From: Malachius bipustulatus | Taxonomy: Eukaryota; Arthropoda; Insecta; Coleoptera; Melyridae | Direction of reading: 5' to 3' | Assembly: GCA_910589415.1 (NCBI GenBank) | Contig: OU342639.1 | Span: 27,288,268 to 27,352,267, forward strand | DNA: 64,000 nucleotides | In this document: one piece after another, positions 35,901 through 50,900 of the stretch | Layout of the letters: the number at the start of each line of letters is the position of its first letter | Numbering within the stretch: position 1 is the stretch's first letter | Made by a program: the position numbers and the translations under genes | Notes under the pieces: generated by a model | What the model saw: only the letters and a program-made list of their open reading frames with translations | What the model was told of the DNA's origin: nothing | The model's database searches: none

Positions 35901-38900
35901 GCGGTCTCTGTAGACCAAACGATGGATTTTTCAATTTTTTTTTTGAAATTCAAGTGCAGGATCACAATGACCATAATTTTAAATTATTTTGTAGTATACA
36001 GAGTGTCCCATTTGACAGTGGCATATAAAGGTAATGTTTTTTTTTATGGATTGCTCCTGTGTTATTTAAATTGAGAATTTTGTGAGTTATGTGAAAATCG
36101 TCATTTTTGAAGTTCAATTTTTTGTACAACGAAAACCGATAACTTTTCATGTACTATCCTATGATGTAGATTAAATGTTTATACAGGGTGATAAAAAATT
36201 CGATAAATCTGAGATTTCTCCATGCATTGCCATATAAAAAAAAAACAAAGAAAGTACAATGTTTCTCTACCATAGTACATGTAAGCCATTTTCGTTCTAC
36301 AGTGCCTTGAACTTCAAAAATGACGAATTTCACTTGTTTATAACTCACAAACTTCTGAATTTAAACACCAACTGTAAAAATCAATCTTATTTTTTCTTCT
36401 CAGACAATCTAAAAATGTATTAACTAGGAGCATTCCATTAAAAAAAAAAAAAACATAACTTTGATATGCCACTCTCATATGGGACATCTGTATAGCTCAA
36501 AATAATTTTAAATAATGAGCCATTGTGATTCTGTACTTGAATTTGCAAAAAAAATTCTGAAAAAATATCCATGGTTTTGCCCAGAGACTGCTTCGAATGA
36601 GCTGCGGGACACCCTGAATATAGATATAAAAATGAGGCAAGCCTCCATGACAGTTGACTATGCAAGCACATTTAGAAAAAAAAAGATTAAAAATAAGATG
36701 ATAAAAACAGACGGACAAAAGATAATATCGCCGATTTCTGCACATACAAAGACAAAATTTTGTTAAATTTATGTTCGTATAGAATCTTTAAATTGTAAAG
36801 TTTTTTAGCAAGGAGATCCTCATGTTTCACCTAATTAAGTTATTTTACCTGCAATGCTGCATTTGCTGGGCGAAGAATCTCTTGAGACAATATATTGATA
36901 ACGGGAGGACCTCGACGCTGTGTTGGCTTAAGAATTTGTTGTGAAAGAATATTTATCAGTGTAGATGGAGGTTGGGGTTGCTGTTGAGAGCTTGTCTTGG
37001 AGGGTGTGGTTGTTGCAGTTAGAGCATCCCTCGTATTGCCAGATTCTGTTGAAACAGTACTGCTCCCCGAAAGAGAATTTCCATTGTTGCCATTGTCTCC
37101 TGAATAGAAATTAACATTATATAATATATCATCGGAGTTAAGCCAAAAGTCATTAAGTCCATTCAAAGTGAAATTGTTAAGTGAACAAGTCCAGTTTAGT
37201 GATTTCAAATTTGAAATACACATACCTTGGTGACTTGATATTTACCAACATGGGTACTTACAACTCTATGCATCAGCTGTTGAACTTAGGGAGCATCTAC
37301 ACAATGTAAAAAGTGCACATTTTCTTGGCCTTAATCACTTTATAACCCAAAACTTAAAAAATGGACTTATTGATTTTTGATTGAATGCCCACAATATTAT
37401 GTATGTATATTAGGGTTCCAGGTTGTGGAACGAAAAATTATTTCGGGACTTAACTTCAAGTTTCGATTCTGTCCTTGAAATTCTAATAATGTTGTATAGC
37501 AACTTGCAACAAATGTGATCATTTTTAGAGCCCACCTTCATTTCATAAAAGAGACTTTTTAGTAGAATTTTAGTTGTTCACTGTTTAAACTGAGAAAATA
37601 AATTCTAAATTGAAGTCTTTTAATGACCTACTTTTTATGTGTTTCTGTGTGGTTACAATGTTTTTATCTTGATACTATTATTAGTTTTCACATGATTTGT
37701 TCGATTTTAATAAAAATTGTAAGACACTGGAATATTTCAGCTTTCTTAAAAAGTTCCAACTGAAAGCACAAGAGGCTCCCAGCTATGGTCCAGTTGATTT
37801 GTTCCCGACATTTCATTCAAAGCTGAACCAGACATTATCAACATGAAACTCTTCTACCTAGACTCCAGATGTGTGGAGTCTAGTACTCTAGTGGACCACA
37901 ACACAGCTCTAGGTCTAGGGGCCCAATTTTTAAAATAATAAAAGCCCTCTTGAATTATAATTTTTTGGTCAAGGTCTTATAATTATTTGGAATTCTAAAG
38001 GAATTTTTCAGTTATAAAACTTAATGAATCAGATATAATGGTAAGACTTGAATTTCCTAGAAAAATGCTCAAATTTGAAATTCTAGTAAATTTGATACTT
38101 TGGTAACGTAACCCTTCATAAATTTGATAGAGAAAGATCTCACTTACCCTGATCGGGACACCTTGGTTGCCCAACACGCTGAATGTGAGGGCTCACTGCC
38201 TGAGTGGAACTCTGAGTGGAGGTAGCTACTGCTGTGGCAGGGCTTTGTCGAGAGCCGGATACTTGGACTACCTGCACAATTGCATCAGTATTTCTTGGCA
38301 AAATCATCAACGAATCTTTCAATCCGGGAACCGATTCCAAGACAGACTTAAGATCACTTGAATCCTTGTTTCCCATCCGGGGATTTAGATCTTGCAACGG
38401 AGACAGCTTATATTCCTTATCTCGCTTAGGAGCTTTATTGGACTTATTATTTTCACTTCTTATATCTTCACTTTTTCTTTTTCTTTTTGACGTCTTTTTT
38501 TGCAAAATGTGTGCATGATCTCGTCGCTCAAAAAACTGATCGGTGCAGCGTTTTTTAAGGGTCTGTTTTTGTTCCAAGCAGGAATACTTGGGTTGCAAGT
38601 TTCGCTCGTGTAGATCCACGTAGTCGGGAATGTAATTTCGTATTTCAGAAGGAGAAAGTCGATGAAGAAATACTTTACATTTTAATTTCGGTTTCTGCAT
38701 TTTTTCTAAATTGTCATTATTAATGTGAACCCTTGGAGTTGTTAATAACATGTCTGGATGGGCTGTTGCTAACAAAGGTAAGGTAGAAATCTTCTCACAT
38801 AGAACATCATAAAACTTTACAAATGCTACTTCCATGGCAGTCTTATTCAGGTCAGCCTGATCCAGTTTTAAACTGTAATTCTTTTGGAAAGCAACCAGCG

Positions 38901-41900
38901 GATTACTTTTCTGCGTTGCACATGTCTCAACCTTTAAACATACAGCGACCTCGCAATTTTCAAATACACTCTTGAATTTAATAAAAGGGAAGTAATAGAG
39001 TAGGGCAAACTTCAAGTTATAATTCAAACATTGTACCAGTTTCATGGTCTTACTGCTTTTAAAAAGGCAAGGTTTGTTAATTTCTCGCCTGTCAGTATCA
39101 TTATCAATTTCAGATTTAACTTCAAAAATTATCTTAAAGTAATGGCAAAATTTATTATGTCCTTTCTGCCCTGTAGTATGGTCAATTCCGTTCATTTTCA
39201 TTCGTCTTATGATTAAATTGATGTTATATTTGGGTCCAACACCGCCGTCTGTCGGAAAATTTGAACGAATGCGCATCAATTTGCAGATTAGTTCAATTTT
39301 TATATTACCAATAAACAATCGCCTTAGTGACCTCAGGAAATTCTTATCTTCTAAACAAAAATCTAAAACAGTGTATAGTTCCATCCTGTTTTTGAATTTA
39401 ATTAAATAAGATTTGGAAGGTTCCAAATATTCATCCACATCTCCACGTGGATTCATTGCATAAATCACTCCCATCTTATCCATTCGTATGCACGATAGTA
39501 TAACGTCTGCCAGAAAAGTTACAATCGGTCTTATGGGTCTACCTGTCAGCGTATTAAACGACATGCTTTGCAGTGTAACTGGTATGTGTCTTTGAATTAT
39601 ATTCTCTTGTGAATCTTGACTTAGCAAACAATCAAGATCCAAATGGATCATCGCTACCGCTGTTTCTTCCATTGCTAAGATCTCATTACTCCGGGACATT
39701 ATGTCCATTAAGATTCTTATCAAATATTTCTTCAAAACAACTGATCTCATGAAAAGAGTTTCGGGAAGTACAGGGCTTGAAACCATCTGGGTGTGATTTT
39801 TGCATGTATTCATCAGATGAGACCCTTCTGTCGCAAAAGAAGTTGAAGGTAGATGTTGGTTTGGTATCTGCTTCTGAACCGGAACCACCTCCGATGTTGA
39901 TTGAACTTTCTCGACTGAGATATCTTGACGCACTGTTTCCAGTGTTTCCTTTGAAAATTTGCTGTTGTATTCTGTGCTGGGAGAATAGTTCTGAGTATTG
40001 TCTAAGCAACAGTTGATTTCTGATTGTTTCGTTAATGCCACTTGCACACCTAATTGGTGCAATGTGGCATTTAAGCAGTTTTTTGGATCTGATATATTAG
40101 GCGGGACTTCAACTTCTAGTAGTGGTTTGGGTGTGTTTACAGGAGAGTATTGGGACGAAGTAGGTGAAGAATTTGCCGAGACCAAAGGGTAGTGGGATGA
40201 AGTAGGTGAACAATCCAGTGGACTCGATAAATCCAAATTATCAGGTAGTTGAAAATCGCACGAATTTTGAACACAGTCATTGAAAGGAAGTGATCCTTGA
40301 GGTATATCTTGCGGTTGTGAAGATCCGGGGTCGTACAAGTATGGGAAAGTTTGTTCAGGTAATTTAAGTAATGGTTGGAATTGTTCACGCGATTGGGGTG
40401 AATCCATCGATTGAGATTTTTGTACTCTTTCATATGTACTTTTGCTTCTTCTGCTTTGATTAGATAAGTTTTTACTTCTTACGCCCTTATTACTTACAGG
40501 TCGACTTTCATTATTTGCCCATTCAATTTGTTTTGACTGAGCTTTCATTTTTATGCTTTTGTTACTTTCAGAACCGTTTTCACTTATCGTAATACTTTCG
40601 GATTGGCTCTCACTTTGTTCATTTTCTGCCTGGCTTTCGATTCTCATGCTCGTATTATTTTCATCTTGGCATATAAAAGAGTTTCTTGCACTTACAAAAC
40701 TTTCAGAGATGTTTTCACTTTGTGAAATATGACTTTCATATCCCATGCGGTCACTGTATTCGGATTGGTTTTCCATTCTTACACTTTCGTAAAGTCCAAG
40801 TTGGTTCTCGTTTCGTACATTTTCTGACTGGCTTTGCTTATTTCGAGTAGTTGATAGATCGAGCCCTTGTTCTATACGTGGTTGTTTTGCTGGAACGTCG
40901 GATTGACAAACTGCCTTAGATCTCTTTAAATTTGGTCTGAAATTTCGCAGTTTTTCCAAAGTCTTTGGGTCTGATTTGCTATTAGGTTTTGGCAAAAATT
41001 GAGGCTGACAACCAGAAATTTCTTGGGATGTAACATATTTGAGTTGCACGGGCAAATTGGACAGTGTCTCATCACTAGAAGTACTAAAGAAGTGAAGCAT
41101 TTCTTCTGTCCGATTACCACATCCTTCACTTTCAACTACATTAGAATAATTGAAATCAAGATAATTCTCATCTAAACAGTGTTCATAGCCCTTTTCTATG
41201 CCAGTCACTTCGTCAACGGGCTCTGGCTTAATCTCTCTGAATTGGGAATAATCTATATCAATGAATTTCAGTTCCTTCACAAAATTTTTTGTAGCTTCGG
41301 GGTTATTTAGATACATTATACATATGCGATGGAGATCTCTCCACTCGAGTAACCAACTCAGTATTTGATACCTGTAAAAAAATACAACAGAGAAATTAGC
41401 TAAACCTATTTATAACGATATAAATTATGTGCTACAACAATGCAAAACTGGATTAAAACTTACAAAAATAATGTCTAACCGAATGATCACGATTGTCTGG
41501 TCATAAATTAATCATTATTATTTGGATAGTGAGTTTATTTATACAGGGCCGTTGAAAAAGTCCTGGTACCGTCCAATAATTCCTTAAATTTTGATTTTTG
41601 ACACAGGTCAATTTTATAATTTAATTTACTTTCTATTGATGCAAAACACAATTATTATACAGTGTGGTCCTTGGCTCAATAATGACGAAATTGTCTATTT
41701 TTTTCAATAAGACGCTCTGTAAATTATTACATTTAGAGATTGTCTGAGAAAATACAATTAGAATGGTTTTTACAGTTGCAGTGAAAAATTAGTAGGTTAT
41801 GATGAGTTATAAAGACAGGACAGCATGGAGAAACATGAAAGAGGCCTACGACCAGGAGTGGACAGCAGAAAATGGCTGAGGAAAAGAGAAGAAGAGAGTT

Positions 41901-44900
41901 ATAAACAAGTGAAAATAGGAATTTTTAATTTCCAAAACAGTGTACATCGGAAACAGCTATGTCCCTAACTTGACTTTTCACATGATATTCTACTTGGGCG
42001 ATGAAAATTATCATATTTTTTATTACCCTGTATTATAAAAATTTCAAGTACCCTGTTGAATAATATTAACAACAATAGACCTTTGGTCGCAGTGGAGGTG
42101 TCACAATGACCCACTCACGATAAATCTAAAATCTAAATAGCATTTGAAAAGTTAAGATATGGACATGTAAGCCGGTCCCAATGTACACATTTTGAAAATA
42201 AAAATAGCTAAAAATAAAAAAAAATCATTTGTTTATAACTCGTTTTAAACTGCAACTGTAAAAATCATTCTCATAAGATTTTCTCAGAAAATATGAAAAT
42301 ACAATGCAGGGTGTTCTATTAAGAAAAAATAAATACTGTCTTCCTTACTGACCCAAGGAACACCCTGTATAAAAAAAATTACATCAATAGAAAGTAAATT
42401 AAATTATGAAACTGACCTGTTATTTAATTTTTTTCAAAAAAATCCTTAAATTTTGATTTTTGAAAATAAAAAATAAAATAAAAATTTAAATTTAAGAATT
42501 TCTTTGACGGGACCTGAACTTTTTCAACTTGCATTTAAACAAGATTTATTTATTTAGACACATTGCTGGAAATATTATGGAAAATTATCCCCATACATCA
42601 GTTCATCATCTATCTAGCTTCAGCAGATTTTTTCCATATTTGCTGTATTTATTTGGTTTCTCCATCTACAATAAATCAAATTGCTTAGGAAAGAGGAAAG
42701 ATGCTCATTTGGATCCTAATTGAAATTGAGTGACAGTGGTGAAAGTGCTGTTACCCGAAGAGGTTAAAATTTGTCAATGGATTTCCCAAAATCTACAAAA
42801 TAATGCAAAAGTTTTCAGCAAATTTTTTATTGCAGGTCATGGTTGAATGAAAATCCACAAGTTGGTTAAAAAACCACTTCATGATAAGTAAAAGATCAAC
42901 CAGCGGCAAGATGAGGAACAGGAAAAGAGATATTTCCAGCAGAAAGATGCAGGACTCCACTGCACTATTGAAACACTCGATTTACTGAGGGACCATTACA
43001 TAACACACATTCTCACATCATGTGACTCTTTTATGACATCTACATTTGTGAGACTGAAACTGAATTATTTTGTAGAATTAAAGGTCAAACCTAAAAAACT
43101 CCAGACTTTCATCAAATGTACAAAACAGTAAATTAACCTTAGCCAAATCTCTTTGCTTTCACAGCGACTACAGATTCTTTTCTGCACTTCCCTTACAACT
43201 CTAGCTATTAATAATATTAAATATAAAAGGTGCTCAAAAATAGATATTTCAAGACTACTGCACTGTCTAGAACATGTCAACTGGCGACATCCGTTTAGAA
43301 CGTCAGAGTAAGATCAGAAAGGAAAGTAAAACAAGAAGAAGGGCAGTTTGGAATGTGAATGTGAAGTGAGACAGTTCAGCTTGAGAAGTGACAAATGGTG
43401 AAGGACAATCTCGGTTAATTAATTGAAGGATATTGTAATATAAATAAATAATAAAAACTGAATATTATAATCAGAAACTATTTCGAGCTAGTTTGTTATT
43501 CATAGGCTTGTTAAATCTATGCTTCGCATAATAGAAATCCAACTGAGCCTTCATGGGGATCTTGGACATGGCAAGAGATACGAAATCGGTTAAATTTGAG
43601 ATATGTTGCACAATTTGATGCTTAATAAGAATCTGAAAAAAAAAATTGGAAAACTTCAGGCATTGCTGAAATATGCTGAAAAACTGTAAAATCAGGATCT
43701 CTTATTGTTGCCATATCTATTTTATTATTGAGGTTTATTCATCAAAAGCTATCTCCATTTGACATTACAGCAATTTACAAGGCTTTGAAAATTCTGTCAA
43801 CATCAAAAGTCTTCAAAATCCAGTTTTCATTTTTCTTATGGCCGTCATATTGTATTTTCATGTCATTCTATATAAAAAACTTATCAATTACATTAAAAAA
43901 TAAAAAAAAAACATTTATTGTTCTTTTTTTAATAGACTCATCCCGAATGGTTCCACGACTTTTTTATACTGAACGACATAAAAAATAATATGGCGGCCAT
44001 AAGAAAAGCAACAATTGACTAAGTAAACTCTGAGATCTAGTCGGCTTTGAAAATTTTTGAAACGTCAGATGAGTAGCTCAAAAAAGCTTATGTAAGCCAC
44101 CAAAAAAATTTAATTACTTTTCAACGTGACTTGTAATGGACGCACTGTTATTTCAGATTCTTACAATATGCAGTAAAAAAACTTCAAACTCTAATAATTA
44201 GCCCACCGGCACTTACCTTTGGCATGAAAGCAGCACTACCAGATCGTCGCAAAGTTTGATGGAGAGTCCGAGTTCTTCTACCGAAAGAGCCTCCTGAAAT
44301 GCCAGTTTGGCATTTTTTGGCATATCCATTTTTGGCGGGGTCGTCCAGTCATTACAGTGATCACACTTGACCACGATGTCGTCATCCTGTGTAATTGGTG
44401 GATGATACTTGCACTTCCACTGACTGGTGTTCAGAACAACAAAGCCACTCTTTCTTCCAAGATCTTCGATCCGCTTCAGTCGTTCCAGTGTTGGCTCAAG
44501 GCTGAATGCGCTCATCATACACTCCCTGCTCACCTTCACTTGATCTTCAAGGAGATCAGCTAATTTGCAGAAACCTTCCGCCAAACGACTTGTTACTCTC
44601 GCCACCTGATCTTCCTCATTGTCCTGACGTTGTTTTTCTAGGCAGTTCATATCGGTTGTTAATGCTCGTATGTATAGCTCAATGACCAGAGCTTTGGATT
44701 TATTTCCAAACTGCAAATGCAACAATAATATCAAAACAATGTATTCAAAGTTGTATCACTGAATGCAAACTTACCACTTTGTGTGCAGTAGATGCAAATA
44801 TGTAAATATGAGCTGCACTTTCAGCATGTATAATTAATTTTTGAATTTGAGTGGTTAACCGCGGAAAATCGTCACTATTTCCAGTAAACCAAAGTTTCAA

Positions 44901-47900
44901 CAACTGTTGCAGTACTTCACCGTTCTCTTCGATTGGTCTTGTTACCGACATTGTAATATATATCTGAGATGCTAAATTTGCTACCCCAATGCTATTTTTC
45001 CAAATCTTGGAAACTTTCACGCGTTTTTTGTAAAATCGTTTCACAACATCTACACCTTCTGTTAACCGAATCATTTTGAGCTGAAAAGAAACAAATACAA
45101 ATTAATTGGAAACTCTAGATAAAATAAAAATATACAGTGTCAGTTTTAACTTAAAACAATTGTCATTCTGATTCTGATAAATACAACAAAAATACCCGGC
45201 TAAGTGACCTTCTTCCTAGCTACCCTTCTAACAAAAGACGTAAAAACAAGCACAATTTGATGGTTTCTGGCCTATTGGAATCTATAATGCGGTCGTATAT
45301 AAATTCTATTACCGATTGAGATTCGAGACAGTTAGTCTGTCATATTCCAAAGTGGCCTGGAATGATCGTCTACTGTGCCGTTTGAAACATGTCAACTGGC
45401 AATATGGGACATTCGGGAACGTAACCGTTTGTGAACGTCCTGTTGTCACCTGTCGGTTTCTATGATTTGGACAGATTTTGATATCACGGCGATTTCTAGT
45501 GCTTGTACCTAACACAACACAGGAAAAGACTCTTTTCTCTCTCTCTGGGGCAACAGCAGAGCATCAACACACCCGCAAGTTCCTCTGGGTAGATCCCAGG
45601 ATGTAGGACAGGGAAAATTAAAAAGTCAGGATCATCTATACCTAAAGAAATCTGGTTCATTTTCAAAAACTAAGACAATTGATGTCTTAAAATTAAGATT
45701 GAACAGAATTGTCACCACATTAATTGGGGTAGGAAAGCCAAATGAAATCAAATGTCCATAAATAATGTCGAAAGTATCTAGCTTGTTATTGGGCATTCTA
45801 AAAATAATGAAATAAAAATAAAATAAAATAAAATAAAAGGTACGGTGGGTTTGGCTTGTGCCATAGGATACACCCCAGACAGCGATAATGCATGTAGCAA
45901 GTATTTTTAGTATTATGTATTTAGCAAGTAGCTAAAGCCCCTACTGGGCGTTGCTAGACAAAAGATGAATGACATGTTGTCAGATAACATGCCATTCAGT
46001 GATGTTGTGCTGTGAGTAGAGCCAAAAATTGTAGATACGTGTTTCGTCCTGTTTGGGACTCTTCAGTACAATGTATCTACCAACACACAGCCCAGTTTTG
46101 ATCCCGTATCCCGTGAGTGGAAGAATCCAATGAAATAAAAATAAAATAAAATAAAAGGCACGGTGGGTTCGGCTTGCGCCATAGGATACACCACAGACAG
46201 CCATAATGCAAAAAAAAGGGTGGTCTAGGTCTTCACCCCAATTCTATTTTTGTGTTTCCCTGTAAGACAATGGCCAGTCCTCATTCTAATAATGGTACTT
46301 ACTAATGTGTCTACGATTTATGAACGGATATTTTTAAAACCACATTTTGTTTGGACAATGTTCCCGGAATGAGAAATACCATTTACCTTTTGACTAGAAG
46401 GTTTGTTTAGTTCTAGGGATATTATTTTCCGGACCTACCTTAATTTTTTTTATAATTAGCTAGGGACAGACACTCTGTTTTAGCAAGTTGATCTACTACA
46501 TCATTACCCGTTATATTAGTATGGCTTGGGACCCAGCTTCCCCTGCCTCAGAAATTAATCTTTTTGTGAGCAGTGACAGATGACAGATCGAGTCTATGTA
46601 GTTGGCTCAACATATCATTTCCAGGGCACTCTTTGAGTCTGAACAAAAAATGACCGTACCGCGTGCTTTAGGTTCTCTTACAGTGTGTGGCTCACAGCAC
46701 GATTGATAGCAATAATCTTGGCAGTAAGTTTCTGAGAAATCGAGGAGAGTCTTGTTTGGAATCTATGCCCACTTTCAGGAACAAAGACGCCTATGCGGAC
46801 TTTTTTTGTTTCTGGGTTTAACAATGCATCTGTATAGATAACTGTGTGATTTGGCCACCTGGTATTGACATGATCTAAAAAAAACCCTACCGTTGTCTTC
46901 GTAGCTCTTCATAGTTCGACTATGTACATTAATAAAAAACCGCAGATTGTATGGGGGTCACTTTTAATTCCCTCACACCTGGGATCTCTGATACCTAAAA
47001 GATACAAGATCCCTTAAATTGGCAAAAATTTGCACAATTTTTTACTTATTAAGAATCCGAAAGAAAGTTCTGTAGTCGATACCTACTAAAATGCTTTGAA
47101 AAACCTGAAAAAATGAAGTTTATTACAAATAAATTACAATTTTTTCCAAGTTTACATAAGTCGCCAAGCAACTATCAATTTGAATTTTTTAAAAATTGGG
47201 TCAACTATTTTTATAACTATTTTTAATTCGTAGTCCGAACAGCCCTCCAACATTCTAAAGAAATTAATTATCCCGGTAGTCCGAACATTCGTCCAAAAAT
47301 ATCCTTATAATCCGAACAGCTAGCATGCTGAACAAAATTTCAAGTACTTCCCGGAAAAAGAAATAAAAAAATTAGTTACTGCAATAAATGCCCCACTGCA
47401 AGTAAGTACATACCTACAAGGAATTTTACAACAAGGTGTAACATTACAACAGTTTATGATGAAGAAATGATCTTTCTTTGTGCGTTTACAAGTGGAAACG
47501 CGACTTCGTATTTGGTACAGACTTTAAAAGTGTATAATGAAAAGTTAAACAAAATTCAATTTTACTTACTTGATTCGATAGTTGGTCAAATTTTTTGTAT
47601 TTGAACAGCAGAATTGCTTGTATATCATAAAGAAACCACAGTTGTACATCAGTAGCTTGTAATTTAATATTTTCTTCCAAACATATTAAATAGTACCTCC
47701 TATATGCAGAGACGAGATTTAGGGCTAGATCTTCACATTGTGACTCGCACAATTTTCTAAGTCTTACAGAAACCAAGTAAGCAGTTTCCATTTGGAAAAA
47801 TTCTTTTTCTGTAAAGATTAGTAGTAATTAGAATGAAATCATAAAATGTAAATATAAAACAGCAGCTTCTTGTTGTAAGAGATAAGGAAACATGAAAATA

Positions 47901-50900
47901 CAGTACAGGAAGATGGCTTACCCTTTTTGGTTATAGGAAGGTCTCGAACTTTCAATAATTGATCCAAGGTCGGATCGTTCCAAGGATTCTTTATTACTTC
48001 TACTAATTTATGGCATCGTCTTGCTAAAGCATTGTTCACTTGACCGAGAGCTTTTTGGGTTTCTTGGATTTCAGATATTAACTTTCCCTCATAATCATCT
48101 AAAATATATTACCTTAATAGTATCATCAAATTATATAAAGCCAATTATATTAGCTAACCCTTGTGTTTTTTCCATTCTCCAGTGAGCACTATATTAAGAG
48201 TATGCAATCTCGCCCAGTCGAGTATTTCAATTACTTGGCTTAATGTTGAAGAGTTCAAATCGCGAGTACGATACTTGTACCATACTTCAAGAAGGGTTTC
48301 AATTTTTGAAGTTAAACTTGAATGTTTATTGTTTAAAAGATAATCAAACCTCTGAAAAATAAGAAAATAAATTAAAATCATTCTACCTGTCACAATTTTA
48401 TTCAAATATGATTCTTATTTTGTATCAATGAAAATTGGGGGTAATATATTATGTTGTTGATATGTATGTGTAAATAGATTTTTCTAAGCAAAAATTATTA
48501 GTATTAATAGATTTTCAAACATAGTAAGCATGTGAAATATTAAAGATTCATTAAAATTAACTACTCATACACTGGAGTCACTAAAATTAGCAAAACAGTG
48601 CTGTCAATTCTTTTCAATCCTTGACAGCTGATGTCTACCTCAGATGTTACAGAAACATCCGAAGTAAGTTACACTAGGTAGTTCTTTTTTCAACAGGCCC
48701 GAATTTATTATATGACTTCAGTTGCTGTGAAATCCTACATACTTCATGTAATATTAGTAGAAACAAGACTTTGCCTTTTGGACTGAAATTAAAAAGAGAA
48801 AGTGTATTTTGCTGAGATGTAAATTAAATTATTTACAAGATGTCCATTTTATAATAACTGTAGATTGTGTTTGCCATTTCTAAGGTGACTCTTGAAATGC
48901 AAATTTTGCAATTTTCTTCATACATTCGTTTGTCCATAATTGTCCACCAAAAAATTAGACAACACTCAAAAGATGGAAAGGACAAAAATTTATATTATAT
49001 AAAAAAAAAAATTCATTAAAAGTAAAATGGCAAAAACTACCAAAGTCCAAAACATCACAAAAATCATTTTGCCCGCATTTGTCTACTGATAAGTTTCGTT
49101 TGTCAAGGTTCCATTGAAAAATAAAGGGACAGTTTCTAGCAAAATCACCACACTAATTCGTTAATGTTTACACCACATGGAAATTAAAAAATACGACTTC
49201 ATCTGAATGTTTTTACATTATGAAATAGTCTACAATGAGTACAATGACATCAAAACATTTGCAAAAATCGATCATTTGTATTTTACCTAAAACATATTTA
49301 AATTAATTAACATTGAAGCATTTTTTAATGGAACCTTGACAAACAAAACTAATCAGGGGGCAGTTTGAGGTTGTCAAATGAAAATTTTTTTACAAACATG
49401 TTTTTCTCCCATCTCTTGAATGTTGCATGGAAAAAAACTTTTTTATGGATAATCCTGCACCTACGATGGACAAACGAATGCACGAAAAAGATTGCAAAAT
49501 TCGCATTTAGAGGTGCCAAGTTACATTTTCCTAAATATTAAAGTATTAAATTAATTAATTAATTTATTACTGTTTTTGAACTATTATTATTAGTGCTTTT
49601 ATTTTATAATTATATTATTGATGGTGGGGTCTCAAGAGTGCTGGAGGTTCTTTTTTTTTTAGTAACCTCATTCTTTTTTAATCATGCGAAGTGGTTGGTT
49701 ATTCCAACACAAAGCACTCTTGAGGACTCGCGCCGATTTATTGACCTGCTGGTTCTGAACTCCTCTGATTTGCTTTTAGTGAGTTCACCAATTTTCTATG
49801 GGTGCCTTATCACACCAGCAGCATGAGGACCATCAACACCGGTAACAGCATCAAGATCAGGACCAGCTAGCGCTTGCACCAGCACCAATACCAGGAGGAT
49901 CCACAGGCAGCGCCGTGTCATGCACTGAACCGAGACCCACGGCTGGAACTACCACCAGCACCATTATTCGTGGCGGATCCTCGGGGAGTCGTGTTGAACC
50001 CCTTTGGGAGACAGGCAACATCACCACCTGTTTTGCCAAGCTAAGTAGTTCAACCTTTCACTGATATACCTAGCCTTGTTTGCTATTTTTCATTTCACTG
50101 CTTGTTAAAATTGTTATTTCAATTCCATAGCTCTGTTGCCTCACAATTTCAATAATTTTCAAATTTTGTATTTTTCCTTTATTTAATAAAGCGTCATTTT
50201 AATAATTATTATCGCCCTCACACGTCATCGTGTAAGTTTCAATGTATAATTATTTTATCTGTCCTGTTTAATTATTTCATAATTTCTATAAATTTAATAT
50301 TTCATTATTATACCTACCTGTGATACCATTAGCATTTTTGCCACCTGTTGCAATATTTTTTAATTTTTTTTGCCGTTAATTAGTTGCGTAAACAAAAATT
50401 TTGTACTTATATAAAAATAATAATAATAATGGTTTATTGCCCAACAGGTTTCCCCAATAACAGGACAAAAAAAAAGATGGCAAAAGTATAAAAAGCCTTG
50501 AAACCAACATGGTAATGGTAATACTATTGACAATGTGACCCACCATGGATTGGTCAAATATGAAAACTGTCAGTGAGGACTGCAACGACGGTCTGCAAGG
50601 ATGAGTGATTATTGATTAATATCACAATGCTCACTGATTGAGTTAAAATTAGAGCACATGACATATATCGGGGACTTGATGTACGTACAGGTTGGTTCTC
50701 GGGAAGTCATTGTAAAACGTAAGCGACCGTCTAGTGAAGACTTGCAAAACAGAGAAGTTAAGTTTAGCAAGAAGTTCAGGAGAGTCAACCCCACCACTGA
50801 CTAACCTGTATAAAAAAGTAACAGATGCCAGATTTCTTCTCAGCTCCAGTCTCCAGTGCATCCACACTGAATCCACTTAGAAGGGTAGAGTGATCAGAGC

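Noticed and set aside
45309..45515. 68-residue minus-strand ORF between exons 4 and 5 of the large gene
   Set aside because: It overlaps the edge of the decayed I-clade copy, has no flanking splice signals in phase and shows no domain.
45808..46211. Plain SINE with an (AAAAT)n tail
   Set aside because: There is no pol III promoter, and the 322-bp tandem repetition with a hammerhead core fits a retrozyme-like element better.
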